From NCBI GenBank assembly GCA_028455995.1, contig JABELC010000001.1:1414501-1478500 (forward strand): a stretch of 64,000 nucleotides of DNA, given 5' to 3'. The first letter of the stretch is position 1. Each line of letters starts with the position of its first letter. Source of the stretch: Scleromitrula shiraiana (lineage: Eukaryota; Ascomycota; Leotiomycetes; Helotiales; Sclerotiniaceae). The notes beneath the pieces are model-generated. The model saw only the letters and a program-made list of their open reading frames with translations. It was not told the DNA's origin and made no database searches. The position numbers and the translations under genes were made by a program. Below, one piece after another: positions 46,601 to 58,769 of the stretch.

Positions 46601-49028
46601 GGACAAACAGGACATTGTAAGACTTAACGGAGGGGAGTTTTTAAATGATAATCTCGTCATGTTCTATCTTCTCTGGTTGGAGCAACATAATCCACACTTG
46701 GCTGACCGGGTCTACATTCATAACACGTTCTTTTACGCAAGCTTAACCAATACTGCTAAAGGACAGAAGGGAATCAATTATGAAGCTGTTCAAAGGTGGA
46801 CCGCGAAGATTGATCTTCCTTCTTATGACTACATTATTGTTCCCGTCAATGAGCATACTCACTGGTATGTTGCAATAATATGCAATACGCCGAAACTTCT
46901 CGAGAAAGGACTCAAAGAAGCCTTGAAAGCCAGTGGTAATGAGCTCGAAATAGATACAGAAATAGAAGCGGCATCGCGTGATGACAGCAAGCCTGTAACA
47001 CCACTCATCTTATCATCACAGCCATCGCCTATTTCACCTATACCTTCCCGTGCTGATGCAAATGTTGGCGCTGGTATGGAGGATGTCTCACTACAGGAAG
47101 CTCCCTCGATGCATGACGTTGCTGACAAGGTAGTCAATTTATCTCCTGATGTTTCTTTGGAGGAAATTCTTCCACCCAGTCATCATGGATTGCCAGGGGT
47201 AGAATCTCACATGAATGGTGCCGATAGTGCAGATGTCTCTAGTGTATCTACACCAGTGGTGGACATCGCGCAGTCGACTGCAACCGCGGCGAAGTCAAGG
47301 CCTGTTACTAGAGGGAAAAAGAAACCCATCATGCCAACCCGCATTTACGATCCCAAGCAACCCAGAATCATCACTTTTGATTCATTAGGCATGACTCATG
47401 GGGCGACTTGCCGCAATCTCAAGGATTACATAGTTGAAGAAATAAAGTCAACTAGGGATATCTCCATTACACCGCCGAAACAACTTGGAATGACGGCGAA
47501 AAACATTCCCCAGCAAGATAATTATTGCGATTGTGGTGTGTATGTGCTGGGTTATATGGAGGAGTTTTTCAAACGTCCGGATGCCTTCATCCAGGAAATC
47601 GTCGAGGGCAAGTACGTCCAGGTGATTGATGGGTCATATTCGAAAGATTTTCGCGACAAAATTCGAACCACTCTCCTTCAGCTCCAGGATGAACAAAATC
47701 AAGAAGCGCTGGAGGCACGTAAAGCAAAGCAAGAGAAATCAAAATTAAAAAAGGTATTGCCAAAAGATATCAGTGCTAAGGCTGAGCCCTCAAAATCTCA
47801 ACCAACTTCTCGCGATGCATCCAATAGTGCCCGAGCTTCTCCTGTGGCAAGTCCCCAATCAACGGATGTGACCAAATCTAAAGATCTCGAAACTCCGGCC
47901 CTTTCTTCAAAAGCACTACAAACCCCAAAAGCTTCACCACAAGATGTTATCAACCTCGATGATAGTCAAGACACTATCGCGCTACTGGAACCTGAAACTG
48001 GATCAAGCACTCCTGTTTATTCACCCGTTAAAGATCATGAATACTCAGATGCACAGCAAAATACAGCGAAATTTCTCGTGTCAGATTCAACTCAACAAAA
48101 GCGCGGCCACTCCAGTTCATTCCCGGAAGAGATTTACGACTCTCATGGTGACCAAGAAGAGAGTACTCAAGAGAGCCAGGTCAATGTGGGGCTAGCAAAT
48201 AATACACGAGAGAATTCTCAATCAAAGCCAATGGTTGTCATTCCGAGTTCTAAGAATCCAAAACGACCAGCAAAGCAGTCTTCTGTTATTCATGTTGAGG
48301 ATGAGGAGGAACCTGTCTCTGAACAAGATAAAGAAAGGAAAGATCCTAAAGGAATAAGACGCATTATTAGTGGCATAAGTGGTATGTTGGGTTTAAGTAC
48401 AACTGTCGATAGTACGGCCTTAAAACGGCAATCTGAAGAAGCCAGGTCTAGAAGCAATCTATCTCGCCCATTAAAATGCCCCTTAACCGAGAAAAACATC
48501 GACTCTAGCACAGGGTTCCCTTTGAATGATGAAGTGCCATCACCTCGGATATCACCATCCTCACCAGTTCTGGAACAACCTGGCGAATTTTCGAATAGCT
48601 TTGATTCATCAATCCAAGAACAACCTTATTACAACGTCGACAATGATCAGCCCGAGCATCATGGCGCTAAGCCATCCACTCGTGGGAAAAAGGTAACCAG
48701 AACGCATGTTGATCTGACAGAAGATAAACCCGACGAAATGCTTCTCGATGACGATAGAAACCCCCCCCAAGTAGATTCCCCTACTAGTCCAGCTCGAAAA
48801 AACCAGCATCAGCCCGAGAAGCTGAGTGCCTACTCAGTCTATAAGGGTTCCTCGCAATCTGCCAGAGATAAGAGTCAGCCTCCCACAGAACGCTTTCGTC
48901 ACCCTTCCATGGAGTCTTTTTTAGATAGGGCCGAAAATGACTTGCCATCACCCACTTCGAGAGTCGCAGGGCGAGATGCATTGGCGGAGTGGATGATTTC
49001 AAATTCTCGAACCAGGCGTAAGAAATGA
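43637..49028 (+). CDS. Ulp2-type SUMO-specific cysteine protease (peptidase C48)
   Basis: Seven exons: 43637-44200, 44304-44407, 44464-44556, 44617-44664, 44729-44780, 44830-46034 and 46085-49028. They total 1669 aa, with six introns of 49-103 bp. The N-terminal 500 residues are disordered. A globular domain near 585-700 (VRSIFSERQCLARPDDFEKR to VLIELYTVSEAQILDRFLCE) is followed by the C48 catalytic domain (about 830-1215). That domain has WTRVNQEWETNWKASIIYP, LNGGEFLNDNLVMFYLLW, His948 (NEHTHWYVAII), Asp1121 (ITFDSLG), Gln1166 and Cys1172 (PQQDNYCDCGVYVLGY). A 450-residue disordered tail ends in a basic stretch. Ulp2/SENP6-7 enzymes remove SUMO, especially polySUMO chains, in the nucleus. 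The full triad is present. Introns 1-6 are hand-called and the acceptors at 44829 and 46084 (AAAG) are weak. Confidence 0.85.
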
Positions 49029-50230
49029 GAGTTAGAAACTCTGTTTACAAAGACATATATATCAAACCCAAAACCAAAAGTCATCCTACACTAGCAATTT
49101 TCATACTTCTTTCTTTCTCTTTTTCAATTTAGCATTAGCGTTTCATTTTTATTACATACCCCAACTTTAGTTTTGCACTGGTGTCTGAAGGCGTAGACTC
49201 GAATTGCAACACGGTTTGCTCATTTAGCAAAGCAATCCATTGGTTCTTGATGGGATTTTTTATTGCAAGGGGGGGGACAGGTGGAGTTGAGAACCAATGA
49301 ATGGTGAGCGATAGAGGGAAGGAGGGAAGGAGGGAAGGAGGGAAAAAAGGGATGATCGTGGGACGGCGTACTATAGCTAGAGTAGCGCAATCTATGAATG
49401 AGCATTGCATCTGAACAAAAATGGAGTCGAGAGGTAGTAGCTAAATAAGAGATGAGATGAACAAGTAAACAAGGAGAATTTGCAAGGGATTATTGGTTCT
49501 AAAATAAGGTTGTGATTGATGGATATGGTGCTGTGATGTAATTTGAGTTGAATTCACTTGCAACGTAGGCCGAGTTCGTGGATGTGATACATATGCTATT
49601 TTCTGGAGCATGAAAAAACCAAATGGTGTTCTTCACTTGTGGTTTGTATGAGCATACACGTATAATCAATCGTATGCTGGTGTCTATAGGGCAATCATCT
49701 TCCTATTGCTCAGTATTAACTTACCGTCTCATAACTCTAGCGAAGTGGTGGTGATGGCTTGTATTCATATCTATCAATTTCTAGATATTTACATTGATTC
49801 GAAATCTGTTCGGCATCATAGCATCAGGTAGGGCTCACCAATGTATCCGCATATGCTATTCTCGAGCCGTCACCACGTCTACGAAAACCAAAGTATATGT
49901 AATCCGATATTTGAATTGTGTGTATCGCCAGCTACAAACCTAAGAATGGATATTCAAGTCATCCATCAACGATGCTACCTACGTATGTCTCCTTAATATG
50001 TATGTAAAAAATCAAGCGACCATCCCACCAACCAACCAACCAACCGTAACTGAACCAAATAAAACAAGCAAAATAAATAAAGCAACCATGAAAGAGCCTC
50101 CAATTTTAACACCATATGCAAGCAATTTAAACCCCCATTCCCAAACAACCATCTATCCTATCCTATCCTATTCTATCATTTCCTTTGCTTTCTCTTTCCT
50201 ATCATAATATATATCACACCAAGTACCATA
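49029..50230. other. convergent 3' regions with simple repeats
   Basis: 1.2 kb between the convergent SUMO protease and chromodomain genes. It holds (GGAGGGAA)n at 49313-49345, (ACCA)n at 50026-50045 and (CTATC)n at 50152-50177. No coding frame was credible. Confidence 0.5.
49313..49345. repeat. (GGAGGGAA)n purine microsatellite
   Basis: Tandem ggagggaa units, about 3.5 copies, seen directly. Confidence 0.85.
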
Positions 50231-53200
50231 TCAACCATGTAAATGCGAAAACCTGCCCGCAACCGGCAACTCGCCCCCAAAACCCGCACCAATCCCCCCA
50301 GGCGCCGGACTACCACCCCTACTCCCCGGCCCCATACTCCCAATGACCCTTGGCCTCGGACTCATATTCGCCATTCCCATTCTCGGACTTCGGGGGACCG
50401 ATGTTCCTCGAGTGGTTCGACGTCCATTTAATAGAGCTTCTAGCTTCTCATTCGATTTCTCTATCATTTTATCTTTCTCGCTCGTTTCTCGGCGTAGTTC
50501 GGCAATTATGTCATTTTGCTGTTTGAGTAGTGAGTCGTTGGCTTTTATTTGGATTTCCATGCGAGTTGATGATGCGGCGGCGCGGAGAGGTTCGATTTCC
50601 TCTTTTAGGACGCTTAACTCGCTTCGTAGCTCCTGCAGTTCGGACGAATTTTGTTGATACTGGGTTCGAGTATAATCAAGCTGCTCTCCTGATCGTTGAA
50701 GGGATTTTTTTAATCGTTCAATTTCACCGTGAGCAGTACTTAGGTCATCCTTGGCCTTCTGAAGCTCAGCTGTAGATGGGTTGGTTGAATTTGCAAGGGC
50801 TTCTTTGGCGGCGGCGAGTTCGGATTTTAAATAAGTGTTTTCATCCCGAAGTTTGGCGTTGGCTTCTAATTGCTCGTCTAGTTTCTTTTTGTGCTTCATT
50901 TCTCGTTCTATTGCTTCGTTTTTCTCATGCACCGCGCTGGCTTGTTCGTTGAGAGCAAGTTGATATTTGGGCTGAATTCGTTTTATACTATTCTCGTAAT
51001 CTTGGCATCGATATTCGAGAGACTTGATCTGCTGATGAAACTGTGGCGTTGTGGCATTCATTAATTGAAAGCTAGCATCGGTTATCTGTCTCGTGGGCGT
51101 GAGACGCTGGCGTTTGATTGAAGCATCCGGTTCTTGACTATCAAAACTCTGGAATAGGTCAGTATTACAATAATTGTAGAAATATATGGCAAGATACTTA
51201 CTGGAGGGCGCTTAGAGCCAATTGATGTATTTTGCTCCATCGGCGATAAGCACGATTGCATCACGGAATGAGAGGGATGTGTATCTAACCCTGTCTGCAC
51301 TGGCAATTCTATAGGAGGAATTGGCATCAAAGGCCAATTAGCAGCTGTAGGATCACCGAGAATATATTTTGCAGCGCTCGTGGCGGCATACTCGGGGCCA
51401 AGATAGTGAGGTGGGAGGATACCAGCTTTCTTTCGAGTTTTAGCAACATACTCTAGAAGACGTTTCTTACGTTCCAAGAAATCCATTGCAGTTGTGATGC
51501 ACAACTCCAAATGCTCGACAGAATTTGCGACAACGAGTGACAGCAGGGGTGCAGGTCTAAGATTCTTGGGATTGGGTAAAATATGACAATATTGTTCCTC
51601 TCCTTGAGATGATGAATCAAATGCGACAACTACTGAAGCCGGGGCAACGATACAATCTCTGACATCAACCCAAGTTGGAAGTAAACTTATTTGCATCAGA
51701 TCCTTTTCAGAAAGATTGGAATTTCTAGGTGTATCGGCATCGGGGCGATTATAATTGTAACCTTGAGATCTGAAGAGCGACTCCAATATTGGTAGAATTG
51801 CATCTCGTGCAAGTATGACGACATGAACTTTAGCCATTCGAAGTGTATCTAAGAACTGTCGTACGAACAAGAATTTAGTGCTAATAGTTACAGCATATCT
51901 GGCGTGCGCATTATCATCGAGATCCTGTGTTGAGGGTTCTTCAACTACCAGATCTTGATGATCACAAATCAACTTCAGTTCTTCAATCATCAAATCCATT
52001 GCTTCTGAGCTAGCCGTTGAATCTCTTTCTTGCAACGTTGAGTCTTGCAAGAAAGAGACGATTTGCTCTCTCTTGTTCTTGATAGTGGTGTCATAAACGT
52101 CGCGAACCGAATTCATCATAGGGAGTGGAACGATAAATGCATCTTCGTTTGAATTAGGAATAACAGTCAAATTGTTTTGACTTGGAACCGCCCGCTCAAT
52201 TGAAACTCTGGTTGAAGATGGAGCCATATTGTGTGGTCTTGAGGTATTGACAATGTGATCCCGTAAAGGCAACAAATGGTTACTGTGAATTTGCGGTGGT
52301 GTTGCCTGTGGTGGAATGGCCGATGGAGACCTGGATTTACTTGCACGTGCCGCTGAATTGATGCTTTCCATAACCGAAATAATCGGAGAAGGTCTTGGAG
52401 GCAAGCAGCTATGCAACCTGGTTAGCTCTGCAAGATCCTGTGAAAAGGCTGATCCTCGAAGGGCTATGTGTGCGTCGTCAAGATCTGTCTCGATTTCAAT
52501 ACTAGATCTGACTTGCAGTAAATTATCTGGGTTAAGTAGATTAGTTGTAGATGGTCGTCCTCGCGATGATTCAAAATCGTCTAGGTGTTGGTTGCCGTTT
52601 TTCTCAGATTTAGGTGTCGAGCTTAGTGGGTCAAGGTTAACTTGGCTCGAAAAAGTAATTCCCGAACTTTGGGAACTGCTAACTTGCACAATTGGAGAAA
52701 CGATTTGTGCACCCTGCCAAGTCTCTTCTTGACTCGGTTCAAAATGTGCACCTGTAGGCAGAGACTGAGAACGTTGCGAATCAGGTTCGGGAGTCTTAGT
52801 TTCAGGATTATTTGTGGGCCAGGAAGTAGCACGATTTTGATTACAGGTACCTGTGTTCACAATCTTAGGGCTAGAAAACTTGGTAAGCTTCGAACAATTC
52901 TATTCAAGGCAACGTAGCAATGTCTATACTTCAATTGAAGGACAAGCGTGACAGTGAACTAACCTCTTGTTAAGAGAATCACGAGAATTTCGATTCGGCT
53001 CTTCTCTGTGAAGGGACAAATCAGGAATCTTCGATGATTGCTGTAAGTGTATAGGTTCTTGAGTCAAAAATTGTGTCGAAGTTATCGATAATGAATCAGC
53101 GTCCTGGGACTCTTGAACCGGTACTGGTGGTGGATTTGATGTTACTTGTGGCTCATTGACTCTAATAGAATCGTTGCTTTCGTATGCTATTTGCCGCGAG

Positions 53201-54478
53201 GCTACCTGTGTAGACAGGGTTTGATTACTCGCCAGACTATCAGGTATTGAAAATGTATTTGAAGAATGCTTTACACCTATATAACAATTTGGAGGCTGGG
53301 GTGATGTTTTTTCTCGAGTCAATTGAGGTTGCTCATGAAAGGAATTGTTGGTGGATGTAATTCTGGCATTGATGGTCTGAACAGCTAAAGAATTATTGCT
53401 TATCCGATCTCGGTCCGAGATCTCGGGTAGTGCCGAATTAGTTATGCTTCCCAATGCGCTCGAAAGAGCTTCAGATGCCTCGATCACAGAGCTTCCAATG
53501 GTTATAGTAGTATTATTGCTGGGTGATAAAACTTGTATATTTGGACTTTCAGAAATGATATTTTCACTGTTTATATAAGAACGCGCCGAAGGGTTATTGT
53601 CTAGAGAAGTTGGTGGGATAGTGGCTTTGTAAGATGTAGAACTGGAAAGATGTTGAGAATCTGGAATAATATCCTCGTCCCAAACGAAAGTACGTTTGGT
53701 ACGAGAGGCTGTCGCTGCTTGGGATCTTGGTTGGGCTTGGGATTGAGAAGGGGATAGTAAATTCGTTTGTGAGAAATCTGATAATTGAGATGATTCCACC
53801 GGTATATATTCGTCGGTATTGAAATCTTTATTGATGGGTATTTCGATACGAAAATTGCTACCACCACTTGAATGTTCGTCTTCGTAACTATCTTTGATTT
53901 CCTTCGGTTTACTGCCTGCTATGAATCTCGCTCCGCTTAACTGCTCTGCATCGGTTGGTTGAGATTCTTCGATTTGCTCTTGTCTTCTTGGAGTTGTTAC
54001 TGTACTCGGGATGGTTTTGCGTCGCTTTGCTGAGCGATCAGGTTCGCTATCTTCCGATACGCTTCTTGTTGGCCGTTTGTCCAGTCGGGTGTTAGATACC
54101 TTACTTTTCCATTCAGTGATCGCGGCCGCAGTTACGTTTGAAGATGGTTCCTAGTTGGTTTAAATCAGTATTATTCTCTCTATAACATATGCAGGGTTCA
54201 AGAAGTACCCAGCTTGGCTCGTAAGTTTCATTAGTTATCGGGTTATCTTCCCAGTCTATCAAGAATTCTGTTGAGTTTCCTCGTTTTCGCTCCTCGAGAA
54301 TTCCCCTTATGGTATAATAAACTTCAGGATCTTTCTTGCGCTTTTTCTTTCTAGATGCGTTCGTTAATGGCAATGATAAAGGCGATTCAACAAGAGATTT
54401 GGGTTTCGCATTCCTAGATCGCGATTGTCGTCGAGTACTGCTTGATGCCGCGGCGCGATCAATATTGGGTGGATCCAT
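50231..54478 (-). CDS. chromodomain protein with HDA1-complex subunit 2/3 domain (CDP-2-like)
   Basis: Four exons on the minus strand, 54478-54209, 54150-52964, 52870-51202 and 51148-50231 (introns 58, 93 and 53 bp), give 1347 aa. A chromodomain sits at about 52-90 (YYTIRGILEERKRGNSTEFL, then IDWEDNP and YEPSW). Roughly 600 residues of disordered Ser/Gln/Asn-rich sequence follow. An Hda2/Hda3-like domain (about 730-1040) starts FIVPLPMMNSVRDVYDTTI and includes LFVRQFLDTLRMAKVHVVIL and SLVVANSVEHLELCI. A long coiled coil (about 1072-1290) and a Gly/Pro tail complete it. Neurospora CDP-2, part of the HP1-CDP-2-HDA-1-CHAP deacetylase complex in heterochromatin, has chromodomain plus HDA-subunit character, so orthology is inferred. 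These segments otherwise look like four separate genes; frame and splice sites join them. Confidence 0.8.
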
Positions 54479-56173
54479 TATCCAGGGTGGTTTTTGAGAG
54501 TTGCGATTCCATTGTCAAGTAAGAAATTGGTTGTCTAAGTAGTGAAGGAAAATGGGACCAGTTAGTCAAAGCATGAAAAGGAAAGAGTGAATGGTTCCGA
54601 CAATATGTAGGAAGCAAACAAATCAGGTTATTACAACTACAATATGATTACCTCGAGATTCATTACCTATCTCTACAATAGGTAAATAAAAGGGTATTGT
54701 TTTCTGCTTTTTGATATCAATGAAGTTAAATTAATAAAATTTCGGGGTACCGTACGGATCGTATAAACTATTATTCCGATATGGTATTCTACGAATATGA
54801 GTATGAGGAGGTGAAGTTGAGGTGAGCAAATCTAAAGATGTCATTTATCGGGGTAGATCTTCAATAGGCTGGCTGGGATTTAAACAGTTGATATAACTAC
54901 TATCTAATAACTATCACCATTTTCGCCTTCTCGATTCTGAGACCTGAATCTTTCGTCTCTCCCCTCACGGACTTTACGACCAAACTATTACTTGAGCAGG
55001 GCAAGATATGCGACAAAGGGAATCGTGCAAGACATTCCAGCCTTTCAGAGAGGCCTTTAATAGTTTTGGGCTGAGCATGATTAAAATTCCTCGACTATTG
55101 GCTTTAGTTGGCTCCAGTGAATGAAGATATATGTATCCAGGAATTAAACGCCAGACTAAGCCTTGTTGCGCTATACTGATGTTGGAGCAAAAAACTATAG
55201 TTCAAAGTTATGAGGGTTAAACAGGTATAGTGTACCAATCCGAGGATTTATTAAGTAAAGAAGGATCGCTCTGGACTGTTTCTATGGTGCTGGTATATGC
55301 ACCGTGGCGTCAAATTTAATACACTTACGGTTTGTCAACTGCAAAGATTCGCAACGTACAGCTTGGCTGATTTAGATTTAGTTGTCTATGCATTAGACGA
55401 TCTCCTAAACAAGCTCAATATAGATTTCGAACTTCGCGCATTTTGAGGCTTGCCATCAGGTACAGTAGAATCCACATCATGCACCGTGGCCCACGTCTTA
55501 CCATACATCGTCAAGGCCAACATGCATGGCCACTTCATGAACCACAGTTGGCAAGGCTGGGTACTGCACGTTTGTCACTTCAATTATTCTCCGAGAGGCT
55601 TGTGCATGCAGGGAGGAACCAGAAATCCGTACACGTACCTAGGTATGCAGTTAGTTTAATCGAAACATTGGCTGAATATTGCTGAATATTGACTTCGATT
55701 TCCAATCAGACTCATAGTCGTCTGGTCGTATAAGTTTTTTGTTTCAGATAACTTCCAGCCTCCAGGAGTTGATTGGCGGGGTAAGAGGGAGGGGTACAGG
55801 GCTCCATTACACTGGAATTTAGCGATCAGATAGCCAAAGACCCTGAAAAAACCTAACAAAACATCTCCTTCCACAACAAGATCTTGTTGTCATGACGGTT
55901 GATCGTGATGATCGAAAGCCATGAAATTCTTATTGGAACAAGTGTTATATGGGTCTGTATTACTTCCAGAATTTGGATTATTCAAAGTAAACATGCTTTT
56001 TGAATTTCATTAAATATGTTAAATATGTTAAATCTCTCCTTTCGTACCGCTTTCCTATCTTCATATTCTTCTTTTTCTAAAACCAGCACACGCAACTCGC
56101 ACATTTCTTTCTTCTTCCATTTGTTTAATTATTTTGTTCTTTTTACCCTGTTAAATACCCAAATTCATTCATC
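54479..56173. promoter_or_regulatory. divergent intergenic region between CDP-2-like and PrpD genes
   Basis: 1.7 kb between divergent starts. The side next to the PrpD gene (56035-56165) is strongly pyrimidine-rich (tttcttcttccatttg), a common fungal leader or promoter feature. Small frames at 55443-55685 lack motifs. Confidence 0.45.
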
Positions 56174-57772
56174 ATGAAGATGACAGAGCTTCAAATTTCG
56201 GCATCTTCTGTATCCGCTGGCGGACTCAAGAGAGCCACTACAATCAAAGCAGACATCGGCCGAAGTGAACAATATGATGAAATCATCACAAGAATTGTAG
56301 ATTATGTCTACGATTTCGAAATTACATCTCCGATAGCATGGACCCGTGCGACAGCAGCTTTACTCGATGCTATAGGGGTTGGATTCGAGAGTGTTTCTAC
56401 AAGTACTGAGTGCTCTGGATTAATTGGTCCTACATTTCCATCTCCAGATGTTATCCCCAATGGTTTCAAATTACCCGGAACAAACTATCAGCTTGATATC
56501 ATGAAAGGAGCATTTGATATGGGAGCGATGATTCAATTTTTGAATCACAATGATGCCTTTCTTGGTAAAGAATGGGGTCATCCATCTGGTTAGTCACAAA
56601 TGCCATATCTATATTGAAATAGCTTGCTTACAATTTATGAATCAGTCAATCTTGGTGCTATTCTATCAACAGCTGATGTACTCACTCGAGTAGCCATCTC
56701 TAAAAACGATACGGACGGCATCCTCACCATGCGTCACGTTCTCATTGCACTCATCAAAGCATATGAAATCCAAGGCTGTTTTCAAATCAGGAATTCATTC
56801 AACAGAGTTGGTCTGGATGATGTTATACTCGTAAAGGTAGCCTCAACGGCTGTGGTATCAGAGCTCATGGGCTTGACCAAAGAACAAGCCAAATCAGCAG
56901 TGTCACATGCCTGGATTGATGGCCATCCGCTTCGTACATATCGTCAAGCGCCCAATGTTGGACCACGAAAAAACTGGGCCGGAGGTGACGCATGCATGCG
57001 AGCCGTACATCTTACACTCATGGCAAAGAAAGGCCAGCCAGGTGTAAAACCTGCCTTAGATGCGCCAAGATCGGGATTCTATGATGTTCTCTTCCGAGGA
57101 AACCAATTTGAGCTTCCTCAACCATTTGGGACATATGTTGTCGAGAATGTATTATTCAAAATCAGCACGGAAGAAAGCCATGGCATGACGGCCGTCGAAG
57201 CTGCCCTTCAAATCGCCCAAGAATTGCGAAAGAAATTGTCTCCAAATAATATCAAGGGCATTCAGATACGCACACAGGAAGCAGGAATGGCCATAATGAA
57301 CAAACAAGGACCTTTAAAGAATCCTACAGATCGTGCTCACAGCCTCCCATATATGATCGCCCTCGTCCTCCTCAAAGGTTCAGACATCGAATCCAAAGAT
57401 TACGAAAACAGCAGCCCATGGACCAAAGATCCCCGTGTCGAAGAACTCAGAGATAAAATAACCATGGAAGAAGATCCGGAATTTACCAAAGAATACCTCA
57501 ATCAAGAAATCCGTAGCATGGCAAATGCTATCAAAGTAACCATGGAAGATGGTACGGAGCTGGATGAAGTAACTATTCATTTCCCACAGGGTCATGTGAA
57601 GAGAATGGAAACTTTGGAACTAGTTGAGGCCAAGGCGAAGAGAAATTTGGCGTTGAAATTAAGTGAGGAGAGAATAAATACTATTCTGGAAAAGACGAAG
57701 AGTATGGAATTCTTTGGAATGGGGGCTAGTGAGTTCATGGATTTGTTCGTGCCGGACACGGATGGAAAGTGA
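56174..57772 (+). CDS. MmgE/PrpD family dehydratase (2-methylcitrate dehydratase-like)
   Basis: Two exons, 56174-56588 and 56646-57772, with a 57-bp intron, give 513 aa, the usual length. PrpD marks are RIVDYVYDFEITSPIAWTRA, a LDAIGVG segment, FDMGAMIQFLNHNDAFLGKE near residues 115-135 (substrate-binding HND region), HPSVNLGAILSTADV at the exon junction, and SGFYDVLFRG. PrpD converts 2-methylcitrate to 2-methyl-cis-aconitate in propionyl-CoA breakdown; MmgE relatives act on related citrates. I see no obvious classic mitochondrial presequence at the start (MKMTELQISASS), so this may be a paralogue rather than the main mitochondrial enzyme. It converges on a zinc alcohol dehydrogenase 1 kb away. 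Confidence 0.9.
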
Positions 57773-58769
57773 AGATTGAATTGGAGATTCAAATATTGTA
57801 ATCAGAATATCTAAACTGTTAAATCGAACTATCTACTGTATACTTACAGTTCTGCGAAACAAACACGGATTGGAAAGTACCTTATATGAACACGAATTTC
57901 CAACTCTCCTCGGAAATTGGAACCTGCAACAAGAATATCGTCGATAATCAAACAAACTAAACATTATATCATCATTTAATCTCTGCGGTAGGCTCGCTAC
58001 GCCTTTACACTTACATGAAAGCGACGTATTAAACTTTGTCTGCAGCATATACATGAATTAATGCTTACTAATATTATCATCTTACACCTGGTGCATAGTA
58101 CATCTAGTATTTGCAGTATATACACCTAGATCAGATCTAATCCATTCGTAAGAATTCGTGGATGATACAAATTAAATTGATTGCCTCCTACAATAACAAA
58201 AAATCGATCACTCGGACAATTACAAGCCGTTTTAAGGAATGATGTGATAAAATAGAAGTAGCTAGTAAACGGAATTGAAAATAGTTTGATACATCGCGTA
58301 AATGTTTCGTCTACTCGAGTAGAGGTATCATCAACATGCCTAATGTTAAACGATCAGCCATCTGATTTACAGGACAACTTCATTAGAGTCAACGTAAAAC
58401 TAGTTCTTGGGTGATGAAATCATCGTATTTGCTTCTACACTAATTCTTGCTAGTGATACGGCATTGTGTTTCTGCGTTGCATTTCTTGTGCGTGCTGACA
58501 TTAAACTTACCCCGCATTAGGCCTTCGCAAGTCTAAGTGTTAGACTTTTTCAATGAAATTAGACTTCATAGTAATGGTGCTTTAACTTGTTTATGTAAAA
58601 CCGACTGACATTAATTTGGATATGTATTGCATAAGTTATAATCCCCATATTGTTTACAAATCACTATAAATTAACACCGGACCAAGAAAAGTTGTTTCGC
58701 AAATATTGTGATACCATCAGATAAACAGAAAGCATGTTATATGTAACGCTGACGACATTCAAGGACCTA
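57773..58769. other. convergent 3' regions, no supported gene
   Basis: About 1 kb between the PrpD-like gene and the convergent alcohol dehydrogenase. AT-rich in the middle, with no credible frame. Confidence 0.45.
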
